Shown: positions 24,503 to 33,686, numbered from the stretch's first letter. The stretch: DNA of 64,000 bases from an uncultured Actinomycetes bacterium (GCA_903871335.1 CAIQGE010000022.1:36719-100718); one strand, 5' to 3'. Numbers and translations: made by a program. Notes: generated by a model from the sequence alone, not told the origin.

Positions 24503-27500
24503 CTACGGGCCGTACACGTAGTTTTCGATCGCCGTCGGTGTGACCGCGGTAACGCCGTTGTCGGTGTACAACTGAATGTCGTAGGGGCCCGTCAAAGGAG
24601 GCAGCGTTTCTGGAACCGTCACGGTGAGGTCGTCGACGCCACCGGTCTGCGAGAAGTTGGTGACGGTGCCCGGGAGAATGCCCCCGAAGACTGGCACGAT
24701 GTCACCCGGAGTCCCGAAATTCACGCCGAAGATGTCAATGGTGCAGCCACCGGCAGTCGAGCACGTCGTAGTGCCCGACACGCTGGTGATTGCAGCTTGT
24801 CCAGGGTTAATGACCTGCACCGTGAAGGGGGCGGCGGGGAACGGAGTTGAGGACAGTTCGTTCCCATTGGTTTGTCCGTACGCGGTCTCCACAATGACCT
24901 CGTAGCTTCCCGGGGTCAGGCTCGGAGATTCCAACGAAATTTGCGTGGTGCCCGATACCGAGAAGTTGTTCTTCGACTGCACGTACGTGGAGGCTCCCGT
25001 TCCGAGCGCTTGGAAGACAACGCCCAGGACGTGGCTGAAGCCCGCACCGGTGATTACGAAGTTCTTCGTTCGCGCAGGATCGCCCGCTGAAGGGAGCACG
25101 AGGTTCGAAAGACCAGTAATGACCGGCGATGGTCCGTAGGTGAAGTCCACCGAGTTGGACTGATCCACCATGCTCGCCACGCTGACGGGCACCGTGTCCC
25201 CCGTGGGGCTGGGGTGCTGGTCAGGGCGCGACGCGAATTGGATCTCGTTGTACGTGATGGACTGGATCGAGAAGTCCTGACTCGACGTCAATGTCGGGTC
25301 ACCCATGTCGACCCAGTTGGTCGTCATCCAGTTGAAGCCCGTTCCCGTGATCACCACGAGGTCCGAGCCGTACGGGTTGGCCGACATGCCCTTGGAGACC
25401 GATTCGTTGGTCACCTTCGTGATCGTCGGCGTGGCCTGGTAGTCGTACTCCGTCAAGGTCGGGAACACTTCACAGTGACACTTGGCCGGGGCGTAGGGGG
25501 CACCGGCGTTGTTGTACTGCAGGAAACCTTGCAGTGGCGGCTGCGCCGGCAGCGCAACTGACGTACCCGCCTTATTCGTGACCTGGACCTGCGTTTGACA
25601 CAGTCCGGACACCGCCGTGTGACTTGCGGCGAGACACATCGACCGCTTTTGAGCGGGCGCGACGGCCGTGATCAACTGACTGCTCACGACGTTCACTGAT
25701 GTTGCCGGCACGCCACCGAAGGTCACGGTATTGCCCGCAGAGAATCCGACGCCGTGGATCTCGACCGTGTTACCCCCTGCCGTCACACCGGCGTTCGGTC
25801 CCACATCAATGATGGTCGGCACGCCCGATGGCTTCGTGGCGGGGAGGTAGTTGAATGACGGACCCACTGCAACGTGGCCTGAGTTGAAAGTCACCTCCAC
25901 CAACGACGTCGCCGCCGCCGGAAGAGTTGAGCCCAGGTACTTCGGCTGACCTTCCGCTGACGTGTACGCGACGATGGTCGTCGCCGACTTCACAGTGAAA
26001 CTGGAGGCGGGGAAGTCGCCGAAGCTGACACCCTTGGCATTCACCGTGGCACCAGTCATGAACCCTTGGCCGTGAATGGTCACCTTGGTATTTCCTACCG
26101 CGGAACCCGACGACGGGGACACACTGGTCAAAGACGACGTCGTGGATTCTTGAGCAGCCTGGCACAGCGACGACGCGAGGCCGCTGCCATCGTTGGCCGC
26201 GAGGTTCGGTGTACCGAAGCCCGTGGTTAGGTCAAAGCCAGTGGTCGCGGCGTACTTGCCACCGTTGGTGGAGAAAATGTCATTGTTACCACTCGTGACG
26301 TCGTGGAATCCTTGCGCCGCGAGAGTGGGGTTACCACCCACTTCGTACAACAAGGGACTCACGAAGCCCACGCCGCTTGCCGTCGCGGGATTGGCCGTAC
26401 AGGCTTGCGACGAGTTGATTTCGGCTAACGCGGCTGCCCAAATCGGTGCCGACGAAGACGTTCCACCGATTGTTACCCACGTACCGTTGGTATAGACAGT
26501 GATGCCCGTGTACTCATCGGCAAAGGCGGATACGTCTGGTTCGACTCGGCACGCGGTCGTTCCCGACGCGCCACACACGGACGACGTCGATGAACTCGCC
26601 ACGCTCGCCACATTCTGCTGCCAGGAGGGCATCGACCAAATCAGTGACGAACCGCCACCGGTGGCGCCACCGGTGGCGCCGTCATTCCAGACTTGCTCAG
26701 CGGGAGGATTTGAGACATTGAGAGCCGTCGTACCACCCACCGAGATCACGTAGGGCTGGGACGCAGGGTCTTCCACGCTCAGCAAGGGCTTCGTCGGCTG
26801 CGAGGCGTGACCCGAACAGTCGTCGGCACCGTCGTCACCCGCGGATGAAAACACCGACTGCCCTTGGGCGGCCGCCTGCTCGAAAATGAGATTCTCCGCC
26901 GCGAGCGATCCCGGCGAGTAGGTCTGGGCCAGCGTTTCGCATTCTCCCCATGATGAGGTCACAACCTTGGCGGTGTCGTCGGCAACGATCTGCGCGTACG
27001 TGTCGAGCACACCAGCCGTCGTGCTCGAACCCTGATACACGGCAATCTTGGCGGCCGGCGCCAACGCCGCGATGTTCTCGATGTCGAGCGATGATTCACC
27101 CGAGCCGGCGCCCACGCCGGGTCCACCATCGATGTTGATGGTGGTGATGTTCTTCGTGTTGTCGACGCCGAAATAGCAATTCTCGAACGTTGCTATGTCA
27201 GACATCGCGAAGGGCTCGAGTTCGTAGACCGCGATGGTTTGACCGGCACCAAGGTCACCGTTCGAGTACAAATTTCCGAAACCGTAGGCACTCGCTACCT
27301 GGTCGTCGGTAATGCCTCCGTAGCCCAGTTGCGTTGCTCCGGTCGCACCGGCGCACGCGCTCGGAGCTCCGCCGACGAGGTGCGGACGGGTCGCGAAGTG
27401 TCGCGAGAAAACAGCATTCTTCGTCGAGGGACGACGAATCTGGCTCTGCGCGATCGTGGACGCCATGTGCCTTGCGTTGGACGTTGGTTGTACCAGGTTG

Positions 27501-28063
27501 TTCAAACCAACAACGGCCAAGATGTTGGCGCCGATCGACGCGGGAACTTTGATGGATGACGTGGCGGCCATCCCGAGCGAACCGCTGGCCAAACGGTAGC
27601 TCTCCAAGTGCGTTTGGAACGCGTGAGAGATTGTGGCGGCCGTGCCGGAGACGTGCAGAGCGATGCCGTTCACAATGGTGGGCGAAACGGTGAGTCCCTC
27701 GCTACGCAACGTGGCCACCGTGTTGGCGATGCTGTTCGGCGACGCACCGAAACGCGCCGCAAAGGATCCTCGTGAGAGGTAGTGGCCGTAGGACACGGAG
27801 TGCGTGTTCGTCACTGCCGCGGCGTAGGCGGCGAGACCCGACGCATCTCGTGAGTTGAGGTACACCGAGAACGACAGATGAGCGGCGCCGTTCACCGTTC
27901 CCAGGGGGTGCGCGGACGACGGTGCGCGCACGCCCGCCTCGACAACCTTGAAGCTTGCGGCGGGATGCACCGCAGCGCTCACCGGTGTCGCCAATGCCGC
28001 GACGGCCAGCGATACGGTAGCGAACGAGCTCACGGCCATTCGAATTCGACGGGATGGGGCCAC
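24503..28063 (-). CDS. Secreted S53 (sedolisin/kumamolisin) peptidase with IPT/TIG repeats
   Basis: A 1186-residue exported acid-type serine-carboxyl peptidase. It has a signal peptide (about 1-30), a pro-kumamolisin domain (about 35-195), and an S53 catalytic domain (about 235-635). Candidate catalytic residues are Glu323 and Asp327 in GESSLDIE, Asp410 in SSAGDDG and Ser536 in GGTSSSAP; the calcium-site region TGFDLTTGFGTPNL closes the domain. The C-terminal half carries several IPT/TIG-type Ig folds (starting near SVSPSSGSAVGNTKV and GPNAGVTAGGNTV). No anchor is seen. A GGAGG site precedes the GTG start. Sedolisins work at acid pH, which fits an acid habitat. Confidence 0.92.
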   Translation of the reverse strand: MAPSRRIRMAVSSFATVSLAVAALATPVSAAVHPAASFKVVEAGVRAPSSAHPLGTVNGAAHLSFSVYLNSRDASGLAAYAAAVTNTHSVSYGHYLSRGSFAARFGASPNSIANTVATLRSEGLTVSPTIVNGIALHVSGTAATISHAFQTHLESYRLASGSLGMAATSSIKVPASIGANILAVVGLNNLVQPTSNARHMASTIAQSQIRRPSTKNAVFSRHFATRPHLVGGAPSACAGATGATQLGYGGITDDQVASAYGFGNLYSNGDLGAGQTIAVYELEPFAMSDIATFENCYFGVDNTKNITTINIDGGPGVGAGSGESSLDIENIAALAPAAKIAVYQGSSTTAGVLDTYAQIVADDTAKVVTSSWGECETLAQTYSPGSLAAENLIFEQAAAQGQSVFSSAGDDGADDCSGHASQPTKPLLSVEDPASQPYVISVGGTTALNVSNPPAEQVWNDGATGGATGGGSSLIWSMPSWQQNVASVASSSTSSVCGASGTTACRVEPDVSAFADEYTGITVYTNGTWVTIGGTSSSAPIWAAALAEINSSQACTANPATASGVGFVSPLLYEVGGNPTLAAQGFHDVTSGNNDIFSTNGGKYAATTGFDLTTGFGTPNLAANDGSGLASSLCQAAQESTTSSLTSVSPSSGSAVGNTKVTIHGQGFMTGATVNAKGVSFGDFPASSFTVKSATTIVAYTSAEGQPKYLGSTLPAAATSLVEVTFNSGHVAVGPSFNYLPATKPSGVPTIIDVGPNAGVTAGGNTVEIHGVGFSAGNTVTFGGVPATSVNVVSSQLITAVAPAQKRSMCLAASHTAVSGLCQTQVQVTNKAGTSVALPAQPPLQGFLQYNNAGAPYAPAKCHCEVFPTLTEYDYQATPTITKVTNESVSKGMSANPYGSDLVVITGTGFNWMTTNWVDMGDPTLTSSQDFSIQSITYNEIQFASRPDQHPSPTGDTVPVSVASMVDQSNSVDFTYGPSPVITGLSNLVLPSAGDPARTKNFVITGAGFSHVLGVVFQALGTGASTYVQSKNNFSVSGTTQISLESPSLTPGSYEVIVETAYGQTNGNELSSTPFPAAPFTVQVINPGQAAITSVSGTTTCSTAGGCTIDIFGVNFGTPGDIVPVFGGILPGTVTNFSQTGGVDDLTVTVPETLPPLTGPYDIQLYTDNGVTAVTPTAIENYVYGP

Positions 28064-28227
28064 AGCGATGTCCTCCGTTGTTGGGCAACTTGACTCTTCG
28101 GGAACCTACCACTCAACTCACCGTCGACGTACGGCGCAATTGATAACTGTCGGCGCGGGCGCGTTGTGAGCCCGGAGCACGGTCTTGGTGGGTTCGTCAC
28201 CCGTTGTCGAGCCCTAAGAATAGGGAC

Positions 28228-28262
28228 ATTGACAAATTTTCTAGCAAGAAAGTCTTGTCAAT
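28228..28262. promoter_or_regulatory. Inverted repeat ATTGACAA/TTGTCAAT between sedolisin and DUF2855 genes
   Basis: Perfect 8-bp arms at 28228-28235 and 28255-28262 with a 19-base AT-rich centre. The left arm contains a consensus-like -35 hexamer TTGACA, but no good -10 stands 17 bases away. It ends 16 bases before the preferred DUF2855 start, so a regulatory role is plausible. Confidence 0.35.
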
Positions 28263-28278
28263 ACTACGATCTCGAAAA

Positions 28279-29352
28279 GTGGATATCGAAGTCGCCAAAT
28301 CAGACCTGCACGAGATACGGGTTCGCCCTAAAGAACACGTCGACCTCTCGCCCGGTCAGGGTCGCCTGCGCATTGAGCGATTTGGAATATCCGCGAACAA
28401 CATCACGTACGCGGTCATGGGTGAGTCCATGCGCTACTGGGACTTCTTTCCGGCTCGGGAAGCCACGTGGGGTCGAGTTCCCACGTGGGGTTTTGCGAAG
28501 GTCACGGAATCCGCGCACGAAGAGCTCGTCGTGGGCAGCCGAGTTTTTGGTTATGTCCCCATGTCGACCGAACTCGTCATCACACCTGACCGATTCGATC
28601 ACACCGGCTTTTCTGACGTTGTCGCCCACCGTGCCGAACTACCGCGCGTCTACAACCGCTATGCCTATGTCCACCAGGACCCTCATTACGATCCACGACA
28701 CGAAGGCGAAGTTCTCCTTCTGCGTCCGCTCTTCATCACGTCGTTCGTGGTGGACGATTTCCTCGCCGACAGTGACTTCTTTGGGGCCACCACGATCATC
28801 ATCTCCAGCGCCTCCTCCAAGACGGCGCTCGCCGCTGCGTTCCTACTCGGTCGCAGAATGGGGCTGCACGTCATTGGACTGACCTCGCGCTCCAACGTCG
28901 ATTTCACCGTTGAAACCGACATCTACGACGAAGTTCTTCACTACGACGACGTCTCACGCTTACCACTTTCCGACGCGATCTACGTGGACGTGGCCGGCCG
29001 GCCGGACATCACTCGTCAAATCCATGACCACTACGGCGAGCGACTTCGCTATTCGATGATTGTCGGTGACACGCATTGGGATGCCCAGGTATCCGCTGGA
29101 GGACCGATTGCCGGACCCGTACCAACATTGTTGTTCGCTCCCGATCACATTCATCGTCGGCGTCGCGAGTGGGGACGCGCGCAGTTCGAACTCGCCATGG
29201 CCGATTCCTGGCGAAGCTTCGTAAAGAGTGTCAGCGGCTGGCTCAAGATTCGAGAACTTCACGGACCCGAAGAGATCACCAAGGCGTACCTTGACGTGCT
29301 TGAGGGTCGCATCGATCCACGCCTCGGGTACGTCTGTTCATTTGACGACTAA
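28279..29352 (+). CDS. DUF2855 family protein
   Basis: A 357-residue member of the uncharacterised DUF2855 family. The opening VDIEVAKSDLHEIRV, the block RFGISANNITYAVMG, a YWDFFPA segment and SSKTALAAAFLLG in the middle match the family pattern, which distantly resembles medium-chain dehydrogenases. The GTG at 28279 is preferred because it matches the usual N-terminus and lies after the inverted repeat; a TTG at 28204 would add 25 residues. No clear ribosome site precedes either. Its stop abuts that of the arylsulfatase on the other strand. Function unknown. Confidence 0.75.
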   Translation: MDIEVAKSDLHEIRVRPKEHVDLSPGQGRLRIERFGISANNITYAVMGESMRYWDFFPAREATWGRVPTWGFAKVTESAHEELVVGSRVFGYVPMSTELVITPDRFDHTGFSDVVAHRAELPRVYNRYAYVHQDPHYDPRHEGEVLLLRPLFITSFVVDDFLADSDFFGATTIIISSASSKTALAAAFLLGRRMGLHVIGLTSRSNVDFTVETDIYDEVLHYDDVSRLPLSDAIYVDVAGRPDITRQIHDHYGERLRYSMIVGDTHWDAQVSAGGPIAGPVPTLLFAPDHIHRRRREWGRAQFELAMADSWRSFVKSVSGWLKIRELHGPEEITKAYLDVLEGRIDPRLGYVCSFDD

Positions 29353-31617
29353 CTACTGTCGAGACATCGACGCCCGTTCGTCAGCGGCGGCGCTTTCGGC
29401 GTTCTGGGCCCGCGATGGTGCCAGTAGTTCGATGTCGAGACGCTCCAATTTTCCTTCGAAGGGGAATGAGCCCTGATACCTCGTCGACACCTGGGATCCG
29501 TGGTCCTCGCCCACACTCATTCCGGTGCTCGAGATCATGCGCATGACGAACGGGACAGTCAATGAACCCACCACGTCGTCATTGATGACCAATTCAACCG
29601 AACCACCCGCATCCTCTCGTCGGAACCGAACGCCCACCACGCTGCTGCCGCTAGGAACCATTTGCGATGATTTCGCTTCGTGATGTTCACCAAAAATGTT
29701 GTAGTCGAAGCACAACTCGTCATCCTTGATAAAGACAACGACGCCCGAAGCGGCGTTGCCCGTAGCGAACAGCACGCCATCTTCTCCCGCGTTGCGGTGA
29801 ATCGTCGCTGAGAGGTCCCAATTTCTTCCCGCAATGCTCGGCGACACCTGCGCCGGGACCGGCGTCAAAGGTGGACGGTAGGTGTAGTGACGATCCACGG
29901 GGTGCGGTGAGCGGTCGCGGAATCGCGAACCAAAAAGCTCAATGGTGCGGTCATCCAGCGGGAAGACACCGTATTCTTCGGCTTCGACCCACCACCGCTC
30001 GATCATCGCCTCGACTCGTTGCGGGTGCTGCGCGGCGAGGTCGTGACATTCCGAGGGATCTTCGCGCAAGTTATAGAGCTCCCACACGTCGTCCTCGAAG
30101 GGACTGCCGAATTGGTGCCGGGTCACGATCTTCCACCCGTCCTCGTAGAGAGCACGATGTCCCATCATCTCGAAATACTGCACCCGCGGTTCGCCACCGA
30201 CCTCGTCACCCGCGAAGGTGGGTGTCAGCGAACGTCCCGCCAACGGCATCTGTTCGTAGCCCCGCAGGACGTCGGGCAGAGTGACACCCGCGGATTCGTA
30301 GATAGTGGGCGCGATATCGGTCACGTAGGCGAAATCGTGCCGGATCTCTCCCGCGGCCGTGATGCCCTTGGGCCAGTGGGCGATCAAAGGAACGTGCACA
30401 CCACCTTCGTGCGTGTTCTGCTTGTACCACTTGAATGGCGTGTTGCCCGCCTGTGCCCAACCCCACGGATAATTCGTGTGCGAGTTCGGTCCACCAATCT
30501 CTTCCAATCGATCAACCGCCTCGTCGGGCGTCTCCATGATGAAGTTGAAGAACTTCATTTCGTGCAGGACGCCGAAGGGACCTCCTTCTTGGCTCGCGCC
30601 ATTGTCCGACATCAACAGAACCAACGTGTTGTCGAGCTCTCCCAGTCGTTCGAGCTCGTCCATGAAACGACCAATTTGGTCGTCGGTGTGTTCGAGGAAC
30701 GCGGCGTACGCCTCCTGGAGTCTGGCGGCTAATTTACGGTGATTCTCCGGCAAGGAGTCCCACGGTTCCACGCCCGGATTTCGGGGGGCGAGTTCGGTCT
30801 CGGGGGCGATGATGCCCATCTCCTTCTGGCGCGCGAACCAGCGCTCGCGCGCAACGTCCCACCCGTCATCGAAGACGCCACGATACTTTTGCAAGTAACT
30901 ATCCGGAGCCTGGTGAGGCGCGTGCATGGCCCCAAAGGCGAGGTAGGTAAAGAACGGTCGGTCCGGTCGAATGGAACGCGCGTCATGGATGAACGACAGG
31001 GCGTGATCGACCAGGTCCTCGCTCAGGTGATATCCCTCGGCCACGGACTTTGGCGGTTCCACTCGGTGGTTGTCATAAACGAGATCGGGAGCAAACTGAT
31101 CCGTCTCTCCATCGAGGAAGCCGTAGAAGCGGTCAAATCCGCGCTGCAGAGGCCACTGGTCGAAGGGACCGGCGGACGACGCGTTCTCCATCGGGCAGAG
31201 GTGCCACTTACCAATCGCGAAGGTGGTGTAGCCCGACTCGCGAAGGACTTCGCCCATCGTTGCGGCGTGGTTGGAGACGTGACCGCGCATGTGGGGATAG
31301 CCGGACGAGAAATTGGAAATCGACCTGACGCCCACACTGTGGTGATTACGTCCGGTGAGGAGCGCGGCGCGTGTTGGCGAGCAGAGTGGCGTGACGTGGA
31401 AATTGGAATATCGCAACCCGCCCGCGGCCAACCGGTCGATATGTGGTGTCGCCAGATCCGAACCAAAACATCCGAAGTGTGAAAAGCCCAAGTCGTCAAT
31501 AAGGATCACAACGACGTTCGGTGCGTCCTCACCCGGGTGCGCGGGAGTGGGCCACCACGGCGTGGAGTCCTTTTGGAACCGCTCAATTCGTCCTTCAAAA
31601 GGTTCGTACTGTTTCAT
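29353..31617 (-). CDS. Arylsulfatase (type I, formylglycine-dependent)
   Basis: A 754-residue sulfatase with metal-binding Asp41 and Asp42 in VILIDDLGFSHFGC and the formylglycine motif CSPTRAALLTGR (Cys79, the residue converted to formylglycine). Further metal ligands fit LLMSDNGASQEGG. The sulfatase domain (about 30-560) is followed by a beta-rich C-terminal domain (about 590-740) common in the roughly 780-residue AtsA-like group. No signal peptide is visible, so it is probably cytoplasmic. Its ATG overlaps the TetR stop as TGATG, so it is the third gene of an operon with a halohydrin dehalogenase. The maturase is not in this window. Confidence 0.93.
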   Translation of the reverse strand: MKQYEPFEGRIERFQKDSTPWWPTPAHPGEDAPNVVVILIDDLGFSHFGCFGSDLATPHIDRLAAGGLRYSNFHVTPLCSPTRAALLTGRNHHSVGVRSISNFSSGYPHMRGHVSNHAATMGEVLRESGYTTFAIGKWHLCPMENASSAGPFDQWPLQRGFDRFYGFLDGETDQFAPDLVYDNHRVEPPKSVAEGYHLSEDLVDHALSFIHDARSIRPDRPFFTYLAFGAMHAPHQAPDSYLQKYRGVFDDGWDVARERWFARQKEMGIIAPETELAPRNPGVEPWDSLPENHRKLAARLQEAYAAFLEHTDDQIGRFMDELERLGELDNTLVLLMSDNGASQEGGPFGVLHEMKFFNFIMETPDEAVDRLEEIGGPNSHTNYPWGWAQAGNTPFKWYKQNTHEGGVHVPLIAHWPKGITAAGEIRHDFAYVTDIAPTIYESAGVTLPDVLRGYEQMPLAGRSLTPTFAGDEVGGEPRVQYFEMMGHRALYEDGWKIVTRHQFGSPFEDDVWELYNLREDPSECHDLAAQHPQRVEAMIERWWVEAEEYGVFPLDDRTIELFGSRFRDRSPHPVDRHYTYRPPLTPVPAQVSPSIAGRNWDLSATIHRNAGEDGVLFATGNAASGVVVFIKDDELCFDYNIFGEHHEAKSSQMVPSGSSVVGVRFRREDAGGSVELVINDDVVGSLTVPFVMRMISSTGMSVGEDHGSQVSTRYQGSFPFEGKLERLDIELLAPSRAQNAESAAADERASMSRQ

Positions 31618-32261
31618 CAGATCTCCCCGTGGTCGTTTACGTTGTCGTTGTCGTCGATGGATTCACGCGGTGCGAGGAGGGTATCGAGAATCTCGGTCAG
31701 AACCCCCCGCGTCATGAGCTGCGACAAGCCCCGCGTACGTCGCAAATAGTCAAGAGATTCAAACTGACACAACGCGTCTATGGCCGCGAGCGTCGCGCGT
31801 CGCGTACGAGGAGACTGGGCATCGAGTTCGGGAGCGAATTGCTGCTCTACCTGCTCGAGCAATGCTTGCTGCGTCTGACTCACCTGCGCTCCGATCGCCG
31901 CGACGTGCGCGGCCCGATGACGAGCAGCTCGCGAACTGTCGGCGACTTCCTCAAACAGTCGGAGTCGCGACGAGACAAACGTCTCAATGCGATCATCGAG
32001 CGGACCCTGACCGAGCGGTTCGATGCGGTAGATGGGATAAACAATCTCAATCTGACGTTCGATGGCCGCCCGAAGGAGCTCATCGCGATCTTCGAAGTAA
32101 CGGTAGACCGAGCGCGGCGATACGCCGCTGCGCAGCGCCACCACTTCCGGCGTGGGATCGATATCCTCACCGAAGAGTTCGAGAATCGCGTCGAGCACCG
32201 CTTGACGATTCCGGTCGCGTCGAGCGGTGCGACCATCACGAACGGGGAGGGTGTCGCTCAC
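31617..32261 (-). CDS. TetR-family transcriptional regulator
   Basis: A 214-residue regulator with an N-terminal helix-turn-helix (about 15-60: NRQAVLDAILELF then SGVSPRSVYRYFEDRDELLRAAIER). The GTG at 32261 gives a four-base overlap with the dehalogenase stop; a TTG at 32267 would add two residues. It sits between the dehalogenase and the arylsulfatase in one operon, and a 15-bp palindrome in front of the operon (33018-33032) is a likely binding site, so autoregulation is expected. The ligand is unknown but may be the dehalogenase or sulfatase substrate. Confidence 0.9.
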   Translation of the reverse strand: MSDTLPVRDGRTARRDRNRQAVLDAILELFGEDIDPTPEVVALRSGVSPRSVYRYFEDRDELLRAAIERQIEIVYPIYRIEPLGQGPLDDRIETFVSSRLRLFEEVADSSRAARHRAAHVAAIGAQVSQTQQALLEQVEQQFAPELDAQSPRTRRATLAAIDALCQFESLDYLRRTRGLSQLMTRGVLTEILDTLLAPRESIDDNDNVNDHGEI

Positions 32262-33001
32262 GCCCAACCGCCGGCGTACGCGACAAATTGACCCGTCGTG
32301 AAGCCGCTCGTGCCGTCCAAGAACGCCATGGAGAACGATGCGAACTCTTCGAGAGTTCCCATGCGACGCAGTGGCACACGTGATTCGAGTCGTGCGCGTA
32401 CCTCAGGATCATTCGTACCGGACGCTTCGTGAAACTCCGGGAAGTCCATGAAGTTCGTGCCGAGTGCGTTCACCTGAACACCACTGGGCGCAATCTCCTG
32501 CGCCAAATTCTTAGCCATCATGGTCGCACCGGCGCGCATGGATGAATACAAGGATGCACCTCGCGTCGGACGAGCGGCCGAGGCGCTCGTGATCAAGACG
32601 ATTTGCCCACTGCGTCGAGTCACCATGGGTTCGGCGACGGCCTTGAGGAAGTGATACGGGCCGCGAACGCAGCCTTCGAAGAGCGCGTCAAGTTGGGCAT
32701 CGGTGGACTCGAGGAACTTGCCACCAATGATCTGACCGCTGAACGCGACGGCGGCATCGATATGTCCAAATCGCTCGAGGGCCGCGGCGACCAGACGCGG
32801 AGCGGATTCACTCTCGGCAAGATTCCGTGCGCCGTCGACAGTGACGACCGTGCTGCCGAGGCCCTCCAACTCCTCTACGAGTCCTGGGGCCGGTGCCCCG
32901 ATCACGAGATCGTGTCCGCGGCGAGCGAACTCTCGAGCGAGAGCGGGACCCACGTAGCTCCGTGCGTCAGTGACCAGTGCAACTCGCCGAGCGTTCGTCA
33001 T
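32258..33001 (-). CDS. Halohydrin dehalogenase, HheG-like (SDR superfamily)
   Basis: Halohydrin dehalogenases convert vicinal haloalcohols to epoxides and open epoxides with anions, without NAD. The 247-residue protein has an SDR fold but lacks the glycine-rich cofactor motif; instead it has T-x4-Y-x-G (Thr11, Tyr16, Gly18), the halohydrin dehalogenase N-terminal signature. The catalytic set is Ser139-x12-Tyr152-x3-Arg156, with Arg replacing the SDR Lys, also diagnostic. The segment GTNFMDFPEF and the ending VPLRRMGT...GQFVAYAGGWA look like HheG of Ilumatobacter as I recall it. ATG 33001 follows GGGGGAG. It is the first gene of an operon with TetR and arylsulfatase. An ordinary SDR is the alternative, but the Arg argues against it. 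Confidence 0.85.
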   Translation of the reverse strand: MTNARRVALVTDARSYVGPALAREFARRGHDLVIGAPAPGLVEELEGLGSTVVTVDGARNLAESESAPRLVAAALERFGHIDAAVAFSGQIIGGKFLESTDAQLDALFEGCVRGPYHFLKAVAEPMVTRRSGQIVLITSASAARPTRGASLYSSMRAGATMMAKNLAQEIAPSGVQVNALGTNFMDFPEFHEASGTNDPEVRARLESRVPLRRMGTLEEFASFSMAFLDGTSGFTTGQFVAYAGGWA

Positions 33002-33017
33002 GACTCCCCCATCTCGC

Positions 33018-33049
33018 GGGACGCAACGTCCCAACAATTGACGAGATTA
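33018..33049 (-). promoter_or_regulatory. Promoter -10 (TAATCT) and 15-bp palindromic operator of the dehalogenase operon
   Basis: GGGACG-caa-CGTCCC at 33018-33032 is a perfect inverted repeat, 16 bases upstream of the dehalogenase ATG. On the minus strand TAATCT at 33049-33044 could be the -10 box, placing the palindrome just after the transcription start. This is the usual arrangement for repression by a TetR protein encoded in the same operon. Confidence 0.55.
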
Positions 33050-33074
33050 CTGCCACATGATTCGGCGCGCGAAC

Positions 33075-33596
33075 TCATCCGCCCCGTCGTACGCGAGCTT
33101 TCAGCTCGCGTTCGGCGGTCTGGATCGCTCGGTAGTGCTGCCAGAGCCGATAACTGCGATTCACGCCAAACAGTGCGGGCAGCCACAGGAACACGGCGTC
33201 CCCCAGTCCCACGTCAGTACCGGCGAGGGACATGGCGCACAGCACCAGTGACACCGCGGCCCACACGAGCGAACGTTTCAAGTTTTCGGCGGCGGCCACA
33301 CGCATCGAGGCGTACTGGTGCAACAAAAGAGCGATGGCGATGTCGTCGTCAATACCCGGGCCGCCAACGGAATACGACGACGCCCCCGCACGTTGTTGTT
33401 GAAGCCACTGATCGTAGAGCCGGCGTTGAGATGGATCAGACAGGGTTTCGTAGGCTTCCGCCACCATCCGAAATGCACCGGCGTCGCCGCCGGCGTCGGG
33501 GTGCAGCGACTTCGCCCGTGAGCGATACGCCGAGCGAATTTCTTCGGTCGTGGACCGCGAGGTAACGCCCAGAACGTCATAGAAATTGTCTGCCAC
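33075..33596 (-). CDS. J-domain (DnaJ-like) membrane protein
   Basis: A 173-residue protein with an N-terminal J domain (about 3-66: FYDVLGVTSRSTTEEIRSAY, the HPD motif at 32-34, then AYETLSDPSQRRLYD), a linker and two membrane helices (about 107-145), ending in a basic tail. It should stimulate an Hsp70 at the membrane. The GTG at 33596 is preferred because GGAGG lies just upstream; an in-frame start at 33635 lacks one and would overlap a hairpin. No operon partner is evident. Confidence 0.85.
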   Translation of the reverse strand: MADNFYDVLGVTSRSTTEEIRSAYRSRAKSLHPDAGGDAGAFRMVAEAYETLSDPSQRRLYDQWLQQQRAGASSYSVGGPGIDDDIAIALLLHQYASMRVAAAENLKRSLVWAAVSLVLCAMSLAGTDVGLGDAVFLWLPALFGVNRSYRLWQHYRAIQTAERELKARVRRGG

Positions 33597-33632
33597 AGCG
33601 CCTCCTCGTCGTCCAGTTTCCCATCTACACAG

Positions 33633-33671
33633 CACAACGCCGCCGCACCCGAAGGCTGCGGCGGCGTTGTG
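33633..33671 (-). terminator. Terminator hairpin after the giant repeat gene
   Basis: CACAACGCCGCCGCA and its exact reverse complement form a 15-bp GC-rich stem with a 9-base loop, 16 bases beyond the stop of the giant gene. It also lies in the leader of the J-domain gene. Confidence 0.75.
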
Positions 33672-33686
33672 ACGAAGTGCTACGTG

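Noticed and set aside
28204..29352. TTG start giving a 382-residue DUF2855 protein
   Set aside because: The extra 25 residues cover the inverted repeat and an AT-rich promoter-like stretch; the GTG at 28279 matches the usual N-terminus. The choice remains uncertain.
32258..33037. Ordinary NAD(P)-dependent SDR call
   Set aside because: The cofactor glycine motif is absent and the catalytic Lys is Arg, both matching halohydrin dehalogenases instead.
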